Shown here piece after piece: positions 7,208-13,692 of a stretch of 15,993 nt of DNA. Position numbers and translations under genes: made by a program. Location of the stretch: contig JAFIHQ010000017.1 in the NCBI GenBank assembly GCA_017849315.1, forward strand, positions 1 to 15,993, given 5' to 3'. Position 1 is the stretch's first letter. Each line of letters starts with the position of its first letter. Source of the stretch: Treponema sp. (GTDB lineage Bacteria; Spirochaetota; Spirochaetia; Treponematales; Rectinemataceae). The notes beneath the pieces were generated by a model. That model was not told the DNA's origin. It saw only the letters and a list, made by a program, of their open reading frames with translations, and searched no databases.

Positions 7208-7248
7208 GTAAGCACAATTAAGGTGCCCGTCACACGTCTATGGGATCA

Positions 7249-7285
7249 GAACAATAAGGCTGCCTAGGAGGCAGCCTTATTGTTC
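7249..7285. terminator. Bidirectional terminator between rsfS and the Asp-rich gene
   Basis: A perfect 16-bp inverted repeat, GAACAATAAGGCTGCC (7249-7264) and its complement (7270-7285), has a five-base loop TAGGA. The stem has a GC-rich top and an AT-rich base ending TTATTGTT on either strand, which can serve as the U-rich part in both directions. It lies between converging genes, as expected for a shared terminator. Confidence 0.85.
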
Positions 7286-7319
7286 CTTGCAACAGAACTT
7301 TTGCTGGCAACAGATCTAG

Positions 7320-7646
7320 TTATTCGTCTGAGTCTCCGAATCCTGAGTCATCATCGTAGTCAAAATCGTCTTCGTCATCATCGTCGAAGTCTTCGTCCTC
7401 ATCCTCGTCATTGTCAAAATCGTCAGTGTCGTCGTCGAAGTCGTCGTCATCGAAATCATCATCATCGAAGTCTTCGTCGTCGTCGGAGTCCTCATCAAAG
7501 TCTTCGTCTTCATCGTCAAAGCTGTCGTCGAAGTGGACGGGGGTTCGAAGCGCAAAGCCAGATACACCTAAGAAATTCTCCCCAGCAACGTTAAAGATTT
7601 CGTACTCCGTACCCTGGGAAGCTGAGGTTTCATAAATGGGGGTCAT
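7320..7646 (-). CDS. Asp-rich acidic protein of unknown function
   Basis: I do not recognise this 108-residue protein. The first 40 or so residues look like a small folded domain (MTPIYETSASQGTEYEIF, then NFLGVSGFALRTPVHF). Everything after that is an acidic tail of about 65 residues, almost entirely Asp and Glu with Phe or Tyr spaced every four to six residues, ending GFGDSDE. No signal peptide or membrane segment is seen, so it should be cytoplasmic. Start ATG at 7646 is supported by GGGAGG at 7655-7660, eight bases upstream; a longer start at 7673 would place that site inside the gene. It is the only minus-strand gene here, with its own promoter-like sequence and a shared terminator. Nucleic-acid mimicry, cation binding or a chaperone-like tail are possible but unproven. 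Confidence 0.78.
   Translation of the reverse strand: MTPIYETSASQGTEYEIFNVAGENFLGVSGFALRTPVHFDDSFDDEDEDFDEDSDDDEDFDDDDFDDDDFDDDTDDFDNDEDEDEDFDDDDEDDFDYDDDSGFGDSDE
7425..7469 (-). repeat. Imperfect 15-bp tandem repeat encoding FDDDD units
   Basis: On the minus strand, Phe codons fall at 7467-7469, 7452-7454 and 7437-7439, exactly 15 bases apart, each followed by three or four GAT/GAC codons, so three imperfect units encode FDDDD, FDDDD and FDDDT. The whole region 7320-7530 is low-complexity GAT/GAC/GAA triplets, which is prone to replication slippage. Confidence 0.72.
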
Positions 7647-7691
7647 ATGTGGTTCCTCCCTCGCTAAAATCAAAACACAGTGTTCGCACCT

Positions 7692-7720
7692 AATATGCTT
7701 TTAAAATGCCAAGTCGTCAA
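7692..7720 (-). promoter_or_regulatory. Possible promoter of the Asp-rich gene
   Basis: Read on the minus strand, TTGACG (7720-7715) and CATATT (7697-7692) are 17 bases apart, matching the consensus at five and four of six positions. Initiation near 7685 would give a leader of about 40 bases containing the GGGAGG site. It supports the gene being expressed independently of its plus-strand neighbours. Confidence 0.45.
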
Positions 7721-7835
7721 GAAAATTCTTACAATGGCATCGAAAATCTAAAGAGCCTCGATGCGTCTGTCAACTATTTGAATGCAAATTTCGGTTCTTT
7801 TTCTCAAATATCTGAGGGTTAAGTGCTGGTTGCTT

Positions 7836-7865
7836 TTGACAAATAGGGCAGACCAAGGTTACAGT
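7836..7865 (+). promoter_or_regulatory. Possible promoter abutting the ispE start codon
   Basis: A perfect TTGACA (7836-7841) is followed after 18 bases by TACAGT (7860-7865), which matches the -10 consensus at four positions. Only six bases separate the -10-like box from ATG 7872, so the transcript would start at or near the start codon. The remainder of the 225-base gap from 7647 holds the opposing promoter and no gene I can support. Confidence 0.45.
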
Positions 7866-7871
7866 GCCGAC

Positions 7872-8867
7872 ATGAAGGTTTCGTGCAAGGTCAGGGCCGC
7901 CGCAAAAATAAACATTGGCCTGCAGGTGGGAAGGCCAAATGTGGATGGCTACCATGCGATTGCAGGTATCATGCAAGCCGTCTCTCTTTTTGATTTTCTT
8001 CAGTTTTCCATGGAGGACGAAACCAGCGGTATCGCCGTGTACGGAGGCTTTGATTGCCCCGTTGTAGAAACGACGATCTACCGTGCTGCAGACCGGTTTT
8101 ATGAGGCTATTGGCACTGAGCCTCATGTCAGGATTGACGTAGAGAAGAACATCCCTGCCAAAGCCGGGCTTGGTGGAGGATCAAGCGATGCCGGCGCTAC
8201 GCTTCTGTGTCTTAATTATTTATACGACAATATTTTAAATGACGATCAACTTCTTACTTTGGCCAAGTCGGTTGGTGCGGATGTGCCTTTTTTTGTCAGA
8301 GGGGCCTCGAGGAGCGACTGCTCCTGCGGGGCTTGTGTTGTTGGCGGAATTGGAGACGTCTTGGAACCAATAGCTTCACGTACCGATCTGGGCATCCTGC
8401 TTGTTTATCCAGGGTTCGGTGTTTCAACGGCATGGGCATACAAAAACCTTGACATGTACCGGGCTTCTGGCAAAGTTGGTTCTGGAAATATCTCTAATGG
8501 GGCTAGCGCCATTGTGGATTCGGCAAACCCCGTAGCCTTGGCAAACCCCATAGTGGACACTTACCAAAGCAACATCCGTAACTGGAAGTACGATCCGAGC
8601 TTCGAAAACTCGTTCCAGGCGATGCTGGAAGAAGAATTCCCTATCTATGGCATTCTGGAAGGTGGTCTTAGGAAGGTAGGTGCAGAGTTCGTTTCTATTT
8701 CTGGTTCTGGTTCATGTCTGTATGGTATTTTTCCTTCCATTGCGGGCGCAGAACATGCAAAAGCAGAGCTCTTGGCTTCGCTAAAGTCTGACCTGAACGA
8801 AAATACCATACAAAGCATAAGTTTATTCGCAAAAAGACCGCTTGAAAGAAGTATATATCTGGAGTAA
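7872..8867 (+). CDS. ispE: 4-diphosphocytidyl-2-C-methyl-D-erythritol kinase
   Basis: GHMP-family kinase that phosphorylates CDP-methylerythritol with ATP, the fourth step of the non-mevalonate isoprenoid pathway. AAKINIGLQVG at the N-terminus, the ATP-binding PAKAGLGGGSSDAGA (P95 to about A109) and SISGSGSCLYGIF near the C-terminus are the three GHMP motifs. DGYHAI and ADVPFF are typical of IspE. ATG 7872 is where homology begins; the frame is open 90 bases further upstream, but that stretch is not protein-like. No Shine-Dalgarno sequence is near; AAGG is 13 bases away. At 331 residues it is longer than the roughly 283 of E. coli. Extra sequence includes a Cys-rich insertion (C150, C152, C155) after PFFVRGA and about 40 residues after MYRASGKVG. 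Confidence 0.93.
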   Translation: MKVSCKVRAAAKINIGLQVGRPNVDGYHAIAGIMQAVSLFDFLQFSMEDETSGIAVYGGFDCPVVETTIYRAADRFYEAIGTEPHVRIDVEKNIPAKAGLGGGSSDAGATLLCLNYLYDNILNDDQLLTLAKSVGADVPFFVRGASRSDCSCGACVVGGIGDVLEPIASRTDLGILLVYPGFGVSTAWAYKNLDMYRASGKVGSGNISNGASAIVDSANPVALANPIVDTYQSNIRNWKYDPSFENSFQAMLEEEFPIYGILEGGLRKVGAEFVSISGSGSCLYGIFPSIAGAEHAKAELLASLKSDLNENTIQSISLFAKRPLERSIYLE

Positions 8868-8908
8868 TATGCGGTGAGTTACTTGTACACAAAAGGAGCG
8901 TCCTTGCT

Positions 8909-9196
8909 ATGGAAATTACGGACATCCGTATACGTAAAGTACCTACTGAAGGAAAGCTTAAGGCCTATGTCACGGTTACGTTTGACGAATGCTTCGTTGT
9001 GCACAATGTCAAAATAATAGAAGGCAAAAGTGGCGTGTTTATCGCCATGCCAAGCCGAAGAACAAAGACAGGGGAGTACAAGGACATAGCGCATCCAATC
9101 TGTCCGGACTTCAGGGCGAAACTGCAAGAAAAAATCCTTGCAGCATACGCGTCGGGTGCGGGTAGCGATGATGCTTCTGTTCCTGAATTTGAATAG
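8909..9196 (+). CDS. spoVG: Regulator SpoVG
   Basis: Small protein of 95 residues of the SpoVG family. MEITDIRIRKVPTEGKLKAY, then VHNVKIIEGKSGVFIAMPSR and DIAHPICPDFRAKLQEKIL cover the whole family pattern, including the conserved MPSRRT loop. In Borrelia and Staphylococcus, SpoVG binds nucleic acid and tunes gene expression; its name comes from a sporulation phenotype in Bacillus that does not apply here. AAGGAG at 8893-8898 lies ten bases before ATG 8909. The gene follows ispE by 41 bases and precedes tRNA-Gln and rplY, an order also known in Borrelia apart from the inserted genes. No separate promoter stands out, so it may be read through from ispE. Confidence 0.96.
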   Translation: MEITDIRIRKVPTEGKLKAYVTVTFDECFVVHNVKIIEGKSGVFIAMPSRRTKTGEYKDIAHPICPDFRAKLQEKILAAYASGAGSDDASVPEFE

Positions 9197-9232
9197 AAAG
9201 CTCTATTTTTAGGGTAATTGAAACAACTCTTT

Positions 9233-9304
9233 TGGGACGTCGGCAAGCGGTAAGCCCCCGGGTTTTGGTCCCGGTATTCGCAGGTTCGAATCCTGCCGTC
9301 CCAG
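9233..9304 (+). tRNA. tRNA-Gln (anticodon TTG)
   Basis: A complete 72-base cloverleaf can be drawn. The acceptor stem is 9233-9239 with 9297-9303 (TGGGACG/CGTCCCA). The D arm is GGC/GCC around AAGCGGTAA. The anticodon stem is CCGGG/CCCGG with loop TTTTGGT and anticodon TTG at 9265-9267. The T arm is GCAGG-TTCGAAT-CCTGC. The weak U1-A72 pair and discriminator G at 9304 are identity features of tRNA-Gln. The 3' CCA is not encoded, so it must be added after transcription. It sits between spoVG and rplY on the same strand. Confidence 0.97.
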
Positions 9305-9368
9305 TACGAATGTGAATAGAAATGAACAATGTAGTGGTTCGAAGCCAGTGTGGAAGGAGAAATTAAGA

Positions 9369-10043
9369 ATGGAACATTTGGTACTGCGAGCAGCTCCTCG
9401 GAATGTTGCAACCAAAGGCGAGCTCAACAAGAATAGGCGTGAGGGCAGAATCCCTGCAGTCATTTATGGCGGCGGAAAGCCTGCTCAAAGCATATTTGTA
9501 TATACGGCAGAGTATGAAAAGATTCTGAAACACATAACCGAGAGTACGATTATCACCATCGATTTGGAAGGCAAAAAGATTGACGCCTTTGTCAAGGATC
9601 ATCAGCGCGACCCAGTAGAAAAAAACCTCCTTCACGTTGATTTCGTGGAGATTCAAGCAGGCAAGAAACTACATGCAAAAGTCGAGATCAAACTGAATGG
9701 AATCCCGAAGGGTGTTCGCGATGGTGGTATATTGGAAACGCTGGTACATGATATCGAAGTAGAATGCGATCCCTCTGTCTTACCTGAAAAGATCGAAGTC
9801 GATATTTCCAACATGGAAGCCAATCAGCCTCTTTATGTTCGGGATTTGCCTGCAATGAAGGATGTCAAGGTACTGACTAGCCCAGACATGGTTTTGGCAA
9901 CTGTTAAGTTTGCTCGCCAGGAAGTTGAAGCTGTCTCTGCTGCGGAGGCCGCACCTGCTGCCGAGGCTGGAGCTACGGGAACGGGCGAGGCTCAATCGGC
10001 TGGAGATGCGAAAGCTTCCAGTACAACCGAAGCCAAATCATAA
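9369..10043 (+). CDS. rplY: 50S ribosomal protein L25/Ctc (bL25), long form
   Basis: Binds 5S rRNA in the large subunit. The L25 domain takes about residues 1-95 (NKNRREGRIPAVIYGGGKP, then VKDHQRDPVEKNLLHVDF), followed by the TL5/Ctc C-terminal domain to about 190 (VEIKLNGIPKGVRDGGILE, DISNMEANQPLYVRDL). The last 30 residues are an Ala/Glu/Ser/Thr-rich flexible tail, common in long-form L25. ATG 9369 follows AAGGAG at 9354-9359; the frame is open back to 9312, but that part is only spacer after the tRNA. At 224 residues it is normal for the long form. Peptidyl-tRNA hydrolase, next to this gene in many bacteria, is not here. A strong terminator follows. Confidence 0.95.
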   Translation: MEHLVLRAAPRNVATKGELNKNRREGRIPAVIYGGGKPAQSIFVYTAEYEKILKHITESTIITIDLEGKKIDAFVKDHQRDPVEKNLLHVDFVEIQAGKKLHAKVEIKLNGIPKGVRDGGILETLVHDIEVECDPSVLPEKIEVDISNMEANQPLYVRDLPAMKDVKVLTSPDMVLATVKFARQEVEAVSAAEAAPAAEAGATGTGEAQSAGDAKASSTTEAKS

Positions 10044-10088
10044 GATTTCGCTCAAGACATTTCATAACAGTATTTGAGAGCGTTTGAG

Positions 10089-10130
10089 GCAGTTTTGTTG
10101 AGGCTACAGCCTCGATAAAGCTGCTTTTTT
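10089..10130 (+). terminator. Intrinsic terminator after rplY
   Basis: A 16-pair stem, 10089-10104 with 10109-10124, closes on the four-base loop TACA. Thirteen pairs are Watson-Crick and three are G-T. The core is GAGGC/GCCTC. Six T residues (10125-10130) follow directly. This ends the spoVG/tRNA-Gln/rplY transcript and isolates tilS as the first gene of the next unit. Confidence 0.87.
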
Positions 10131-10148
10131 GTTTCTATTTGTATTTTT

Positions 10149-10167
10149 CCGCATAGAACGGATGCGG
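10149..10167 (+). repeat. 6-bp inverted repeat just ahead of tilS
   Basis: CCGCAT (10149-10154) and ATGCGG (10162-10167) are exact reverse complements, seven bases apart, ending 13 bases before the tilS ATG. It could be a leader hairpin near the ribosome-binding region or a protein-binding site. No T-tract follows, so it is not a terminator. Confidence 0.4.
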
Positions 10168-10180
10168 CGATGGATGTTGA

Positions 10181-11728
10181 ATGAAAGCTTTGCAATATGA
10201 GGATGATGTGGAGGAAGAAGTTCATAACTTCCTTCTGACTCATGACCTCTGCAAGAAAAGTCGCGTTGCTGTGGCCTTTTCTGGTGGTGTGGATTCGTCC
10301 GTGCTTTTGTTTGTGCTGAGCAGTTTGCATATTTTCCCGAGTTTGCGCGCCATCCATGTGTCGCATGGGATTCGCGACGAGCATGAGCTTGAAGCTGAAA
10401 AGAGGATTTTACACTCAACCTGTGAGAGATTGCAGATACCGTTGGAGATACGCACAATATCACGAGGGGCCATCGAGCGGTTTGCAAAGGAGCACGGCTC
10501 GGGGGTGGAGGATGCGGCGCGCAGTTTTAGGTACGCTGCCCTTATTGCTTCCGTGAAGCAAAATGGTGACGAGCTGCTCTTGAGCGCACACAACCAGGAT
10601 GACGAGCTCGAGACTCTATTGTCGAGATTTCTGAATGGCTCGGCTCTCGAAGGATTCGAAGCTATCCACGAAACCGTACAGCTTTGTACTACGTGCGTTT
10701 TGGCGAGGCCAATGCTCTCGGTCAATAGGGCTGCCATCGAAAACTATGCAAGAATCAAGGACATTCACTATTCCTATGACACAACCAATGCCGATACAAG
10801 ATTCTATAGGAATAGAATTCGTGCCAAGCTTACACCTCTACTGGATTTGGAATTCAGGGGCTGGCGCACCGGTGTGCTCAAGACGGCGCAAAAGTTGCTG
10901 GAAGACAAAGAGAGTATCGAAAAAGATACAAGAGCTTTGGTGGAGCAACTTCAATTTACTGGAAGTGGCAAAGCGGAAATTCCGTATCAAAGTTTGATTT
11001 CTGCTCCGGCAGCCATTGCGCGGAGAGTTCTGCTCTATGCAGTCTCACAGCTAAAGTCTACCTGCAGGCAACCATGTTTGGAGTGTACAAATCCTCGCGA
11101 TCAAGATATGGAGTTTTATAGCACAGAACGGCTTTCTTCTCGGGCTGTCGACGAAGCACTTGCCTTGCTTCATGAGGGCAAGAGAAGCTTTAGGATGCTG
11201 GGTTGTGAGACAGAGGTCAGAGCTGGAGTGGTTACAATCAAGGTTGGCCTTGATTTTGTAACGGAAGAAAGTTATTTTTTCGACATAGAACACCCTACCA
11301 AAGCTAAAGTTGGCGCTCTTAGCATTCAGGCCTTTTGGAAGGACGGTTCGTGTTTGGACGAAGAGTCTCAAGGCTCTGCTTTGATAGATGAATATCTGCA
11401 ACCAGGAAGGAAAGATAAGGCACCAGTGCGCGTGTCTATTCTTGAGAATGCCTTTACCTTTCCGCTTGTCGTCCGGTCGAGGCACCCTGGCGATCACATC
11501 AATCTGACAAACGGTCAAGTTGCTGTGGATGAGCTGGTAAAGTCTTGGCATCTTGAGCAGTATTTGCGCAGATTACCTATGGTTATTGAGGATCGAAATG
11601 GTATTGTGGCTGTCTTTTCGTGGCCATCGGACGCAAGTGACCGCAAGTCTGAGTGTAGGTTCAGGCGTTTTGACGGTCCAAAATCGCAGAAACAATTCAT
11701 TGTCGATCTTAATCTAGAAGGAGAATGA
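10181..11728 (+). CDS. tilS: tRNA(Ile)-lysidine synthase
   Basis: Modifies C34 of the minor tRNA-Ile(CAU) to lysidine using ATP and lysine, so that AUA is read as isoleucine. The ATP-pyrophosphatase P-loop AFSGGVDSS lies at about residues 32-40. SAHNQDDELETLLSRFLNGS is the second conserved catalytic block, RPMLSVNR the third, and YRNRIRAKLTPLL the family's NRIR motif. The C-terminal domain ends with VVRSRHPGDHI and VDELVKSWHLEQYLRRLPMV. At 515 residues it is longer than the E. coli enzyme. Part of the excess is an insertion at about 290-315 with three cysteines (C295, C299, C302). ATG 10181 is the natural start, but its ribosome-binding site is weak (GGATG). It begins the tilS-ftsH unit, a pairing conserved across many bacteria. 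Confidence 0.94.
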   Translation: MKALQYEDDVEEEVHNFLLTHDLCKKSRVAVAFSGGVDSSVLLFVLSSLHIFPSLRAIHVSHGIRDEHELEAEKRILHSTCERLQIPLEIRTISRGAIERFAKEHGSGVEDAARSFRYAALIASVKQNGDELLLSAHNQDDELETLLSRFLNGSALEGFEAIHETVQLCTTCVLARPMLSVNRAAIENYARIKDIHYSYDTTNADTRFYRNRIRAKLTPLLDLEFRGWRTGVLKTAQKLLEDKESIEKDTRALVEQLQFTGSGKAEIPYQSLISAPAAIARRVLLYAVSQLKSTCRQPCLECTNPRDQDMEFYSTERLSSRAVDEALALLHEGKRSFRMLGCETEVRAGVVTIKVGLDFVTEESYFFDIEHPTKAKVGALSIQAFWKDGSCLDEESQGSALIDEYLQPGRKDKAPVRVSILENAFTFPLVVRSRHPGDHINLTNGQVAVDELVKSWHLEQYLRRLPMVIEDRNGIVAVFSWPSDASDRKSECRFRRFDGPKSQKQFIVDLNLEGE

Positions 11729-11735
11729 ACGACTG

Positions 11736-13628
11736 ATGTCAGATAATCGGAACAATAATATTAAGCCTGATCTTCCTGAGGGCAGGTCCTCGACGCCAAA
11801 AGGTGGAAGAACTGCCTTGACTGTTTTTTTTCTACTCCTCGTACTTTTTGCATCCTTCCTTCTCTTTGATAACAAACCGTCTGTACAGGAGATTCCCTAT
11901 TCAGCATTTCTTACGTATCTGGACTTAGGTCGGGTCGAATCTGTACAAATCCTGGACCAGAAGGAAATCCATGGTTCGTTGCGAAGTGAAGACGGATCTG
12001 CTGTCGCGTTCATAACCAATATACCTTACACGGATCCCGAGCTCATGACTCGACTCGAATCAGGGAATGTAAAAGTTTCAGGGGGAGAGAAAAGTGCGAG
12101 CCCACTTCAGATTATCTTTGGTCTTATACCTTGGATATTTGGATTAGTGCTTATCTGGTCGATGATGCGACAAATGCAAGGAAATAGCCGCGCATTTGAC
12201 TTTGGGAAAAGTCGCGCAAAGCGCTACGTGGAAACAGATAAGAAAATCACTTTCAATGATGTTGCAGGGCAAAAAGAAGCTAAAGCAGAACTCATGGAGG
12301 TGGTTGATTTTCTTAAGAACCCTCAGCGATTTCTTAAAATGGGCGCCAAGATACCTAAGGGAGTGTTGCTCGTCGGTATGCCAGGAACGGGCAAGACGCT
12401 CATAGCGAAAGCTACGGCGGGCGAGGCCAATGTACCGTTTTTCCACATGTCCGGGTCGGATTTTGTGGAAATGTTTGTGGGAGTTGGTGCCAGTAGAGTC
12501 CGCGACCTTTTCGATCAGGGACGGAAAAACGCTCCATGCATTCTCTTCATCGATGAGCTTGATGCTGTGGGAAGAACAAGAGGCGCAGGCTATGGTGGGG
12601 GCCACGATGAGCGGGAACAAACGCTGAACCAGATGCTGGTAGAAATGGATGGTTTTGACACAAAGGACGGGGTCATTATTTTGGCAGCAACCAATAGGCC
12701 TGACGTGTTGGATCCTGCTCTGTTGAGGCCAGGGAGATTTGATAGACAGGTTGTCGTTGCGATGCCGGACATTCAGGAGAGAGAAGCCATTTTGAAAATT
12801 CATATGAGCAAAGTTCCTGTGGCGGCCGGAGTGGATGCGCAACTTCTGGCACGCGAAACGCCTGGAACATCAGGCGCAGACCTTGCAAATCTTGTAAACG
12901 AAGCTGCGCTTTTTGCTATCAGGAAAAAGAAAACACAGGTCGAGATGGACGACTTTGAAGATGCACGCGACAAAATACTGATGGGTGTTGCAAGGAAGAG
13001 TTTGACTATAGCAGAGGATGAGAAAAAGGCAACAGCAATTCACGAGGCTGGGCACGCTTTGTTGCACTACTTTCTGCCCAACGCAGATCCTCTACATAAA
13101 GTCACCATCATACCTCACGGTCAGGCTCTTGGATTGGCGATGTCCTTGCCGGAGAAGGATAGTTATTCAAGGACTCGGGGTTGGCTCCACGATAGAATCG
13201 TCATCGATTTTGGTGGATATGCGGCAGAAAAGATTTTCCTTGGAGAGACAACAACAGGTACCGAGCAAGACATCAAGCAAGCTACTGATTTTGCGAGAAG
13301 AATGGTGTGCGAGTGGGGCATGAGCGACGAACTGGGACCGATTTCGCTGGGGGCGGAAGACGAGCCTATTTTTTTAGGGAAAGAGATTGCCCGGCATAAA
13401 GACTACTCGGAAGACACTGCTCAAAAAATCGACTGGGCAATAAAAAGAATACTGGACGGGGCACTTGCGCAAGCGCTCGAAATCTTGCAGCGGGAAAAGG
13501 AAAAACTGCTTGCATTGTCTCAAGCCTTAATGGAACGCGAAACGCTGGAAGATGCTGATGTCCGGTTGTTGCTCGGTTTGCCTGCAAGGAATGAAATTGC
13601 CGCACAGTATTGCGTCGAAAAAGCATAG
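11736..13628 (+). CDS. ftsH: ATP-dependent zinc metalloprotease FtsH
   Basis: Hexameric membrane protease that unfolds and degrades misassembled membrane proteins and selected cytoplasmic regulators. Two transmembrane helices (about 27-44 and 124-144) flank a small periplasmic domain. The AAA module has Walker A GMPGTGKT (214-221), Walker B ILFIDE (D273, E274), pore segment FVEMFVGVGASR and second region of homology ATNRPDVLDPALLRPGRFDR. The protease has HEAGH at 436-440 and the third zinc ligand D512 in GTEQDIKQA. Walker A has Met where FtsH usually has Pro (GPPGTGKT). Length 630 is normal. AAGGAG at 11718-11723, inside the tilS end, is 12 bases before ATG 11736. It follows tilS by seven bases and is probably co-transcribed with it. 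Confidence 0.98.
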   Translation: MSDNRNNNIKPDLPEGRSSTPKGGRTALTVFFLLLVLFASFLLFDNKPSVQEIPYSAFLTYLDLGRVESVQILDQKEIHGSLRSEDGSAVAFITNIPYTDPELMTRLESGNVKVSGGEKSASPLQIIFGLIPWIFGLVLIWSMMRQMQGNSRAFDFGKSRAKRYVETDKKITFNDVAGQKEAKAELMEVVDFLKNPQRFLKMGAKIPKGVLLVGMPGTGKTLIAKATAGEANVPFFHMSGSDFVEMFVGVGASRVRDLFDQGRKNAPCILFIDELDAVGRTRGAGYGGGHDEREQTLNQMLVEMDGFDTKDGVIILAATNRPDVLDPALLRPGRFDRQVVVAMPDIQEREAILKIHMSKVPVAAGVDAQLLARETPGTSGADLANLVNEAALFAIRKKKTQVEMDDFEDARDKILMGVARKSLTIAEDEKKATAIHEAGHALLHYFLPNADPLHKVTIIPHGQALGLAMSLPEKDSYSRTRGWLHDRIVIDFGGYAAEKIFLGETTTGTEQDIKQATDFARRMVCEWGMSDELGPISLGAEDEPIFLGKEIARHKDYSEDTAQKIDWAIKRILDGALAQALEILQREKEKLLALSQALMERETLEDADVRLLLGLPARNEIAAQYCVEKA

Positions 13629-13692
13629 CTTAGGATGGCGGTCAGTACCACATTTGGCCTCCGCTCCTTTCTGGTTTATTTGCAGCCGTCGT

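Noticed and set aside
7280..7594. Plus-strand open frame rich in Arg, His and Ser
   Set aside because: It is the complement of the Asp-codon tract of the minus-strand gene; composition is an artefact of GAT/GAC triplets, and it runs through the terminator with no ribosome-binding site.
7411..7635. Plus-strand Ser/Lys repeat open frame
   Set aside because: Another frame of the same triplet tract; the minus-strand frame has the Shine-Dalgarno site, the promoter-like pair and a plausible N-terminal domain.
7782..7871. 30-residue N-terminal extension of IspE
   Set aside because: The open frame continues upstream but overlaps the promoter-like sequence and lacks resemblance to the family; GHMP homology starts right after ATG 7872.
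8518..8565. Short direct repeat GGCAAACCCC in ispE
   Set aside because: Two copies of ten bases within coding sequence (reading ANP twice), too small to call a functional repeat.
9312..9368. 19-residue N-terminal extension of L25
   Set aside because: It begins right after the tRNA, is not L25-like, and AAGGAG is placed correctly for ATG 9369.
10044..10085. Possible hairpin CGCTCAA / TTGAGAGCG before the rplY terminator
   Set aside because: Needs a two-base bulge and a long loop; not better than chance next to the strong terminator that follows.
12144..12842. 232-residue open frame on the minus strand inside ftsH
   Set aside because: Long only because of ftsH codon usage; it covers the conserved AAA motifs on the other strand and resembles no protein I know.
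13552..13692. 47-residue N-terminal extension of the HtrA-like protease overlapping ftsH
   Set aside because: The extension looks random, while GTG 13693 yields a clean signal peptide. The lack of a Shine-Dalgarno site leaves some doubt.
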